A stretch of 64,000 bases of DNA, taken from positions 109,609 through 173,608 of the forward strand of contig NZ_JAQLFL010000003.1 in NCBI RefSeq assembly GCF_028206995.1. The letters are read 5' to 3'. The DNA comes from Collinsella aerofaciens. GTDB taxonomy: Bacteria; Actinomycetota; Coriobacteriia; Coriobacteriales; Coriobacteriaceae. The notes under the pieces are model-generated. The model saw only the letters and a program-made list of their open reading frames with translations, searched no databases and had not been told where the DNA came from. A program made the position numbers and the translations under genes. Position 1 is the first letter of the stretch. Every line of letters starts with the position of its first letter. Shown here in pieces: positions 58,349 to 64,000 of the stretch.

Positions 58349-60025
58349 CTACGAGAGCGACGTTCTCAGCAACTCGTTGAAGAGCTTCGGGTTGCCCTTG
58401 CCGCGGCTTGCCTTCATGCACTGGCCCACCAAAAAGCCGATAACCTTCTGGTTGCCGTCACGATACTGCTGCGCCTGCTCGGCACAGTTAGCCAGCACCT
58501 CGTCCACGATCGGCTGCAGCGCGCCGGCATCGCTCACCTGACGCATACCGCGCTCATCGACGATCTTGTTGGGGTCGTCGCCGGTCTGGGCCATAGCCTC
58601 AAAGACCTCGTGCGCCTGGTTGGAGCTGATGGCATCGGTCGCCAGCAGCTTGGCAAGAGCGGCCACCTGAGCCGGCGCGATGCCGGACTCGGCGAGCGAC
58701 ACGCCTGCGCCCTTAAGGTAGGCGATCATCTCGTTCACCAGCAGGTTTGCGACCGTCTGGGCCTCCTTGCCGGCCATACCGGCAGCGGCGGCCTCAAAGA
58801 AGTCGGCAAACTCGGGGTCGCCGGCAATCTGCTCGGCGTCGGCCGTCTTAATGCCAAAGTCGGCCTCAAAACGGACGCGCTTGGCATCGGGCAGCTCGGG
58901 GATCTCGCCTCGGCAGCGGTCGATGAACTCATCGTCCAGATCGAACGGCGCCAGATCGGGGTCGGGGAACAGGCGATAGTCGTCTGCCGTCTCCTTCACA
59001 CGCATGACCACGGTGCGCTTACGGCTGGGCTCCCAGTGGCGGGTCTCCTGATAGATGATGCCGCCCTCCTCGAGCACCTCGGCCTGACGGCAGATCTCGT
59101 AGGCAAGGCCGTCATGCAGGCTCTTAAACGAGTTGAGGTTCTTGAGCTCGGTCTTGGTGCCCAGCTTGGTCTCGCCGCGGCGGCGCAGCGACACGTTGCC
59201 GTCGCAGCGCATGGAACCCTTCTCCATCGAGCAGTCCGAAATACCCAGCGTCACAAAGATGCGACGGAGCTTTTCCATAAACAGGCGCGCTTCCTCGGGC
59301 GTACGCAAGTCAGGCTCAGTCACGAGCTCAATCAAAGGCGTGCCGCAGCGGTTGTAGTCGACGAGCGACTCGGCCGCGGCGGTAATGCGGCCCTCGGCGC
59401 CGCCCACGTGGACCATCTTGGCGGCGTCCTCCTCCATGTGAATGCGCAGGATGCGGATGGGCACCGTGTAGGAACCGTCCTCGCGGCGCTCGGGCATCTG
59501 CAGGTTGGACGCGTCATAGCTGGCCAGGTGGCCGGCGCGCTGGTTGCCTTCGCGCATGGTCGACGTCATGGACGTGGACAGGCCCTCGGCGTTGGCCGAG
59601 GCGCTCGCCAGGCTCTGGGCCTCGGCCTCGCCAAACGCGCAGTCGGGGCGCTCGGCGGCACCGCGACCGGTCACGTCCAGGTCCAGGTGGCCGTACATGG
59701 CAAAGGCGACCGGACCCTGCGTGGTCTGGAAGTTCTTGGCCATGTCGGGATAAAAGTAGTGTTTGCGGTAGAACATCGAGTGGCGCTGAATCTCGCAGTT
59801 GGTGGCGAGACCGGCCTTGACGATGCTCTCGATGGCGCGCTTGTTGGGCACCGGCAGGGCGCCGGGCAGGCCCAGGCACACCGGGCACACGTTGGCGTTG
59901 GGCTCGTCATCGTGGCTGAGCTTGCAGTTGCAGAACATCTTGGTATCGAGTGCGGTGAGCTCGGTATGGATCTCCAGGCCGATCACGGCCTCCCAATCCT
60001 GCAGGACCTCGGAAAGCTCCTTCAT
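58349..60025 (-). CDS. gatB: Aspartyl/glutamyl-tRNA amidotransferase subunit B
   Basis: A 558-aa subunit with kinase-like and tRNA-binding parts; it activates the Glu (or Asp) of misacylated tRNA. VIGLEIHTELTALDTKMFC, PNANVCPVCLGLPGALPVPN, and FYRKHYFYPDMAKNFQTTQ are GatB signatures; the C-terminal YqeY-like domain is complete. It overlaps gatA by one base (TAATG). Last gene of gatCAB, directly followed by structured element B. Confidence 0.97.
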   Translation of the reverse strand: MKELSEVLQDWEAVIGLEIHTELTALDTKMFCNCKLSHDDEPNANVCPVCLGLPGALPVPNKRAIESIVKAGLATNCEIQRHSMFYRKHYFYPDMAKNFQTTQGPVAFAMYGHLDLDVTGRGAAERPDCAFGEAEAQSLASASANAEGLSTSMTSTMREGNQRAGHLASYDASNLQMPERREDGSYTVPIRILRIHMEEDAAKMVHVGGAEGRITAAAESLVDYNRCGTPLIELVTEPDLRTPEEARLFMEKLRRIFVTLGISDCSMEKGSMRCDGNVSLRRRGETKLGTKTELKNLNSFKSLHDGLAYEICRQAEVLEEGGIIYQETRHWEPSRKRTVVMRVKETADDYRLFPDPDLAPFDLDDEFIDRCRGEIPELPDAKRVRFEADFGIKTADAEQIAGDPEFADFFEAAAAGMAGKEAQTVANLLVNEMIAYLKGAGVSLAESGIAPAQVAALAKLLATDAISSNQAHEVFEAMAQTGDDPNKIVDERGMRQVSDAGALQPIVDEVLANCAEQAQQYRDGNQKVIGFLVGQCMKASRGKGNPKLFNELLRTSLS

Positions 60026-61539
60026 TACAGCTCGCCTCCCTTCCCGGCAAAATCGGGCGCGACGGAAAGCGCGGGCGCACCCGTGGCGGCATCGGCTAAG
60101 CCGCGCTCCAAGGCGCGGGCAAACGTGAGCAGCTGACGGTCCTTAAAGGCCGGACCCACCAGCTGGGCAGAAACGGGCAGCTTGCTGTCCTCGCCCAAGC
60201 CCAGCGGCACCGAGATACCGCCGTTGCCGCAGATGTTGAGCGAGATGGTGTACAGGTCGGAGAGGTACATCTGCGTGGGGTCGCTAATCTCGCCAAACTT
60301 AAAGGCCGTGCGAGGCGAGGCGGGCATAAGGATGGTGTCCACCTTGGCATACGCGGCGTCATAGTCCTGCGTGATGAGCGTGCGGGCCTTTTGCGCGGCG
60401 TAGTAGTACTTGTCGTACACGCCCGAGCTCAGCAGGTAGGCACCGAGCATCTGACGGCGCTTGGCCTCGGCGCCAAAGCCGTGGGCGCGCGACAGCGAGC
60501 TCTGATCGGACAGGTTGGCGCAGCCCTCCTCCTGATAGCCATAGCGAATGCCGTCGAAGCGGGCCAGGTTGGAGAACGCCTCGGCCGGGCCGATGACGTA
60601 GTAGGCGGCGATGGCGGCGTCCAGGTGCGGCAGGTCGACCTCGACCAGTTCGGCGCCCTGGTTCTGCAGCTCCTGGGCGGCGCGCTGAACAGCGGCCTTG
60701 ACCTCGGGCGTCAGGCCCTCGGCCTCCATAAACGCGGGGATGATGCCCACGCGCTTGCCCTCGATGCTGTCGTTGAGGTGCTCGGTAAAGTCGACGGCGC
60801 AGTCCTGGCTGGTGCAATCGTACGGATCGTGGCCCGCGCCGGTAAGCGCGTTCATGGCCAGCGCGACATCCTCGACCGTGCGGCCAAAGGGGCCAACCTG
60901 GTCGAGCGACGAGCCAAAGGCAACCACGCCGTAACGGCTCACGGCGCCATACGTGGGCTTAAAGCCCACCACGCCGCACAGCGACGCCGGCTGGCGAATG
61001 GAGCCGCCGGTGTCCGAACCCAGCGAGAGCGCAACCTCGCCCGCGGCGACGGCGGCAGCGGAGCCGCCCGAAGAGCCGCCGGGCACGCGCTCGGTATCCC
61101 AGGGGTTGTTGGTGCGATGGAACGCCGAGCTCTCGGTAGAGCTGCCAAAGGCGAACTCGTCCATGTTGGCCTTGCCCATGGGCAGGCAGCCGGCATCGAG
61201 CATGCGCTGGACGCAGGTAGCGGTGTAGACGCTCTGATAGTTCTCGAGCATGCGGGAAGCGCAGGTGGTGCGCGTGCCCACGAGGTTCATGTTGTCCTTA
61301 ATGGCCAGCGGCACGCCCGCGAGCGGGGGCAGCGGCTTGCCTGCGGCGCGGTCGGCATCCACGCGCGCGGCGGCCTCGAGCGCAAGCTCGGGCGCCACCT
61401 GCAGGAATGCCTGGACCCCGCCTTCGCGCGCCTCGATGGCGGCAAGAGAGGCCTGGGCTATCTCGGTAGCGGTGAAGTCGCCGGCGGCAACGCCCGCGGC
61501 AATCTGGGCGGCGGTAAGGGAATCGAAGCTTAGCGTCAT
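60025..61539 (-). CDS. gatA: Aspartyl/glutamyl-tRNA amidotransferase subunit A
   Basis: A 504-aa amidase that frees ammonia from glutamine for GatB. The amidase signature VPGGSSGGSAAAVAAGEVALSLGSDTGGSIRQPA holds the catalytic Ser residues, and the upstream GVPLAIKDNM supplies the Lys. Length is normal. Start overlaps the gatC stop (TAATG). Part of gatCAB, needed for Gln-tRNA synthesis where glutaminyl-tRNA synthetase is absent. Confidence 0.97.
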   Translation of the reverse strand: MTLSFDSLTAAQIAAGVAAGDFTATEIAQASLAAIEAREGGVQAFLQVAPELALEAAARVDADRAAGKPLPPLAGVPLAIKDNMNLVGTRTTCASRMLENYQSVYTATCVQRMLDAGCLPMGKANMDEFAFGSSTESSAFHRTNNPWDTERVPGGSSGGSAAAVAAGEVALSLGSDTGGSIRQPASLCGVVGFKPTYGAVSRYGVVAFGSSLDQVGPFGRTVEDVALAMNALTGAGHDPYDCTSQDCAVDFTEHLNDSIEGKRVGIIPAFMEAEGLTPEVKAAVQRAAQELQNQGAELVEVDLPHLDAAIAAYYVIGPAEAFSNLARFDGIRYGYQEEGCANLSDQSSLSRAHGFGAEAKRRQMLGAYLLSSGVYDKYYYAAQKARTLITQDYDAAYAKVDTILMPASPRTAFKFGEISDPTQMYLSDLYTISLNICGNGGISVPLGLGEDSKLPVSAQLVGPAFKDRQLLTFARALERGLADAATGAPALSVAPDFAGKGGEL

Positions 61540-61850
61540 TACTCGCTCTCCCCCTCTCCCAAAATGGACGGCACGCGGAAGTAGCGGTCGCGCGCGCTGC
61601 CGGCGTTTTCCAGCGCAACGTCGAGCGGCAGGTCGCGCTCGGGCTCGCGCAGGTCGTCGCCCATCACGTTGGACAGGCTTCCGATGGGATGGAACGTGGG
61701 CTCCACGTCGGGCAAGTCATATTGCAAGACGGGCTCGAGCATCTGGACGGCGTCGTTCAGGTAGGACGTCATCTGGGTGAGCTCGTCATCGGTCAGTGCG
61801 ATCTTTGCGTACTCGGCGATGCCGCGCACGTCTTTCTCGCTGAGTGCCAT
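61539..61850 (-). CDS. gatC: Aspartyl/glutamyl-tRNA amidotransferase subunit C
   Basis: A 103-aa linking subunit that stabilises GatA-GatB. It reads MALSEKDVRGIAEYAKIALTDDEL and ends with the D-VxxxFHPIG-type and RYFRVPSILGEG segments typical of GatC. The ATG at 61850 follows GGAAGGGAGCG; an in-frame start at 61868 is less likely. First gene of the operon. Confidence 0.93.
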   Translation of the reverse strand: MALSEKDVRGIAEYAKIALTDDELTQMTSYLNDAVQMLEPVLQYDLPDVEPTFHPIGSLSNVMGDDLREPERDLPLDVALENAGSARDRYFRVPSILGEGESE

Positions 61851-62003
61851 AGGCGCTCCCTTCCGCATAACAGTTAAACCGCTCTAGTATACAAGGCAAC
61901 GCCGGCTTGGAGCAGGCGCTTTACCCAAATGCAGCGAAAACGTAACGAGGGTGGCGAACGCGGTCCGGCAGCTCTGCGGCGAAAACCGCATAGCTCACAA
62001 CAA

Positions 62004-62068
62004 AAACCATCACAACATTCGACGTTTATCGTCAAAATCGTGATTTTCATCGAATGTTGTGATGGTTT
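62004..62068 (-). terminator. Nested hairpin downstream of sortase
   Basis: AAACCATCACAACATTCGA (62004-62022) and its exact reverse complement (62050-62068) enclose an inner AAAATC/GATTTT hairpin. On the minus strand TTTTTG follows. It probably ends sortase transcription. Confidence 0.6.
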
Positions 62069-62078
62069 GGAAGTCCCG

Positions 62079-62113
62079 ACCACCACAAAGGTACCTGTCC
62101 CCTTTGTGGTGGT
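62079..62113. repeat. Palindrome, CAAAGGG-core family (copy 5)
   Basis: ACCACCACAAAGG (62079-62091) / CCTTTGTGGTGGT (62101-62113) with loop TACCTGTCC. It matches copy 2 (27431) almost exactly but lies in the opposite orientation. About 15 nt after the sortase stop. Confidence 0.75.
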
Positions 62114-62126
62114 TCTGGAGAATGTC

Positions 62127-63065
62127 TTATGCCGAGGCCTTGGCCTTGCGGCGCTTGCGGACCGCGTGGACCACGATGTCCAGCAGCAACAACACAATGG
62201 CTACGACCACGATGAGCACGGCAAACTCGCGCTTGCCCCAGTGGCGGCCGGCCAGCGACTTTTGCTTGTCGACGTCCTTCTTGCTGTACTTGGTGCGCAC
62301 GCAATGCACCAGCAGGCGATGGTCGTTCACGCCATAGGGCGTGCAGGTGACAAGCGTCACCTTGTCGGCGCCGGGCTCGATGGTCAGCGACTCCATCTCC
62401 TCGGGCAGCACCACCTCGGAGTCCACCATCTTGTAGGCGAGCGTCTTGTTCATGGTGTGCAGCAGCACCAGGTCGCCGGGCTCCAGCGAGTGGATGTCGT
62501 CGAACATGCTCAGGTTGCGCATGCCCGAATGCGCGGTGAGCACGCAGTGCGTCGAGGTGCCGCCCACCGGTAGGCTCGTGCCCTCCAGGTGGCCGACGCC
62601 CGCCATGAGGACTTCCTCGCTCGTACCGTGGTAGATGGGCATGCTCACGTCGATGGAGGGGATCTCGACCCAGCTCATCATGGGGTCGCGGTCGAAGATG
62701 AGCTGCTGAGCGTAGGGTTCGATCTGGTCGGCGGGAAGCTCGGTGGCCTCGCCCGCCAGTTGCTCGTTAAAGGAGCGCGCCTGGAGCAGGATGCGCTCGC
62801 GCTCCTCGGCAGAAAGCGCGTCCACGGTGCTGGACACGGTGCTGATCTGGTTGAACACGCCCGAGGCCTCGAGCCGGTCCAAGATCCACGGCCAGGTCAT
62901 AAGGCCCACGCCAATAAGGATGATGACGATGGTGATGAGCCGGTCGGCCCAGCGCGGCAGCCGCTTGCGACGGCGCTTGGGCTTTGGTTGAGGTTTGGGC
63001 TGAGGGCTTGAGCCGCCGTTGGCCGCGGCGTTATTGCTCTTCATATGTTTGGCGCCCTGCACCAT
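62127..63065 (-). CDS. Class C (pilus) sortase
   Basis: A 312-aa membrane transpeptidase. A basic Pro/Lys-rich N-terminus leads to a membrane helix (LITIVIILIGVGLMTWPWIL, about 44-63), the sortase domain has HCVLTAHSGMRN (catalytic His about 179) and TLVTCTPYGVNDHRLLV (Cys about 241, Arg 249), and a second helix lies near the C-terminus (FAVLIVVVAIVLLLLDIVV). The TLxTCTPYGVNxHRLLV box and the two membrane helices are those of class C sortases that polymerise pili. No pilin gene is in the window. ATG 63065 follows GAGGAGTGACCGGTG. Confidence 0.92.
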   Translation of the reverse strand: MVQGAKHMKSNNAAANGGSSPQPKPQPKPKRRRKRLPRWADRLITIVIILIGVGLMTWPWILDRLEASGVFNQISTVSSTVDALSAEERERILLQARSFNEQLAGEATELPADQIEPYAQQLIFDRDPMMSWVEIPSIDVSMPIYHGTSEEVLMAGVGHLEGTSLPVGGTSTHCVLTAHSGMRNLSMFDDIHSLEPGDLVLLHTMNKTLAYKMVDSEVVLPEEMESLTIEPGADKVTLVTCTPYGVNDHRLLVHCVRTKYSKKDVDKQKSLAGRHWGKREFAVLIVVVAIVLLLLDIVVHAVRKRRKAKASA

Positions 63066-63299
63066 CACCGGTCACTCCTCTACAACTCAAGTTGTCTAAA
63101 CAAATAATAGCCGATTTGCAAGCTTCCACGCCGAACAACGCAGCTAGACCGCTCCGTCCAGTCAAGGATAAGCCCGCATTTGCGTTTTCAAAATGTCCCG
63201 AATCGGCAGGGCGATTCGGGATACAATGTCCATAGAAAACGACGCACCCCGCGTAAGTGTACGAGAGCGCGGGCGGCCTAGTTTTCTGGTTTTGTTAAA

Positions 63300-63323
63300 T
63301 GCCCGGGATCCGACCCCCGGGCA
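63300..63323 (-). terminator. Terminator of 50-aa gene (copy 1)
   Basis: Stem TGCCCGGG/CCCGGGCA followed on the minus strand by TTTAAC, 4 nt beyond the small gene's stop. The second copy is at 63781-63804. Confidence 0.6.
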
Positions 63324-63326
63324 TTC

Positions 63327-63479
63327 TTATTTGCGCTTGTTGCGGCGCAAATGCCTTCTACCGTCCGCACCGCGCGTGCGCCTACGGACCTTAAACCGAA
63401 CCTCATACGAGTCAAGAAACGCGATGACGAACGTGCCCACCGCCGCGAGGGCGGCGAGCGCGTTAAGGAATTTCAGCAT
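63327..63479 (-). CDS. 50-aa small membrane peptide (copy 1)
   Basis: A 50-aa peptide: a short start MLKFLNA, one hydrophobic helix (LAALAAVGTFVIAFL) and a very basic tail (RFKVRRRTRG, then RRHLRRNKRK). The ATG at 63479 follows GGAGGTCCCCAA, an excellent ribosome site, and a terminator follows directly. Too short to be in ordinary gene lists. The near-identical twin at 63808-63960 differs by Asp to Asn. Function unknown; membrane-active or toxin-like peptides share this layout, but no antitoxin is evident. Confidence 0.65.
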   Translation of the reverse strand: MLKFLNALAALAAVGTFVIAFLDSYEVRFKVRRRTRGADGRRHLRRNKRK

Positions 63480-63780
63480 TTGGGGACCTCCGATCGAGTC
63501 GTCGGCCGCCCGCGCACGGAATGCGTCGCAAAGCTATTTTACTGCGAGCGTATGCACCCGCAGCTGGTAAACGCAATAATTGCAAACATCTGTTCGATAG
63601 TTACGCACACGATTCCTCGTCCGGCAGAGCCTGGCCGCATTGTCCGGGTTTGCCCGACGTGTTTGAGTTTTCAAAATGTCCCGAATCGGCGGGGCGATTC
63701 GGGATACAATAGCTACAGGAAACGACGCACCCCGCGTAAGTACTTTGGAGCGCGGGCGACCAGTTTCCGACGTTGTTAAA

Positions 63781-63804
63781 TGCCCGGGCCTCTAACCCCG
63801 GGCA
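63781..63804 (-). terminator. Terminator of 50-aa gene (copy 2)
   Basis: Stem TGCCCGGG/CCCGGGCA, the same as copy 1, with loop changes. It lies just beyond the second 50-aa gene. Confidence 0.6.
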
Positions 63805-63807
63805 TTC

Positions 63808-63960
63808 TTATTTGCGCTTGTTACGGCGCAAATGCCTTCTACCGTTCGCACCGCGCGTGCGCCTACGGACCTTAAACCGAACCTCATACGAGTCAAGAAA
63901 CGCGATGACGAACGTGCCCACCGCCGCGAGGGCGGCGAGCGCGTTAAGGAATTTCAGCAT
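63808..63960 (-). CDS. 50-aa small membrane peptide (copy 2)
   Basis: The twin of the gene at 63327-63479, with the same start context (GGAGGTCCCCAA), hydrophobic helix and basic tail. One residue differs (Asp to Asn near position 38), and other base changes are silent or outside the gene. Conservation of the reading frame while flanks vary more supports a real gene. Confidence 0.65.
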   Translation of the reverse strand: MLKFLNALAALAAVGTFVIAFLDSYEVRFKVRRRTRGANGRRHLRRNKRK

Positions 63961-64000
63961 TTGGGGACCTCCGATCGAGTCGTCGGCCGCCCGCGCACGG

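Larger units (their letters stand above)
63186..63519. repeat. ~480-bp tandem duplication (copy 1)
   Basis: It is nearly identical to 63668-64000. Each copy holds a hairpin CCCGAATCG/CGATTCGGG, a terminator and a 50-aa minus-strand gene. The offset between copies is about 481 bp. Copy 2 runs to the window edge, so a larger array is possible. Confidence 0.85.
63668..64000. repeat. ~480-bp tandem duplication (copy 2, cut by window end)
   Basis: Second copy of the unit described at 63186-63519, with scattered differences in the first 100 bases and near identity after that. Confidence 0.85.

Noticed and set aside
58113..58421. Open frame of 102 aa across element B and the end of gatB
   Set aside because: It reads through the structured element and gatB antisense, with no start signal; base pairing explains the sequence better.

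Overview
The window looks like a chromosomal segment of a gut Coriobacteriia (Actinomycetota), most likely Collinsella or a close relative. This is inferred from the high G+C content, a type III glutamine synthetase, a fused MurT-GatD protein, a large NTPase/BTAD regulator, gatCAB, and many short hairpin repeats between genes. No 16S gene or species marker is present, so the genus is a judgement, not a proof.

Layout. (1) 1-12,400 is accessory DNA abutting the 3' end of guaA. It holds a truncated relaxase, a VirD4/TraG coupling protein, an XRE repressor, a lipoprotein, a membrane-anchored protein, a DUF2958 protein, and a type III restriction-modification operon (ribbon-helix-helix protein, mod, res). 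The mod gene is out of frame at a run of ten G, as a phase-variable gene would be. (2) 12.4-27.4 kb: guaA, a type I asparaginase, a small XRE regulator with a perfect palindromic operator, ychF, a polyferredoxin, two glycerol-dehydrogenase paralogues, an iron alcohol dehydrogenase, and an operon ending in a MurT-GatD fusion. (3) 27.5-28.2 kb: tRNA-Glu, a 101-bp direct repeat containing the tRNA 3' end, and a 219-bp MITE-like element. (4) 28.2-38.1 kb: glutamine synthetase, the methionine operon (metF, a separate MetH reactivation protein, metH), a UPF0210 protein, a methyltransferase and a YhbY-type protein. (5) 38.1-46.5 kb: a 998-aa regulator, amino-sugar genes (nagB, EIIA, glmM), rplM-rpsI and a patatin. 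(6) 46.6-47.6 kb: a tandem hairpin array, scar-like repeats and tmRNA. (7) 47.8-64 kb: a RelB/PIN toxin-antitoxin pair, a metal P-type ATPase with a small partner, an AraC regulator opposite a two-gene ABC exporter pair, an AAA ATPase, gatCAB, a class C sortase, and a roughly 480-bp duplication carrying a 50-aa membrane peptide.

Signals most worth a second look: (a) the G10 tract in mod; (b) two copies of a ~150-bp structured element (36466-36615 and 58199-58341) whose short core sequences are conserved while the 40-bp arms differ but remain self-complementary, each lying directly after a stop codon in the same sense; (c) matching scar architecture downstream of both tRNA-Glu and tmRNA, each carrying an inverted copy of the local T-arm; (d) a family of short palindromes sharing a CAAAGGG(G)ACAG-type core; (e) the tandem hairpin array at 46615-46880. 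All motif readings were made by eye, and no database search or folding was run.
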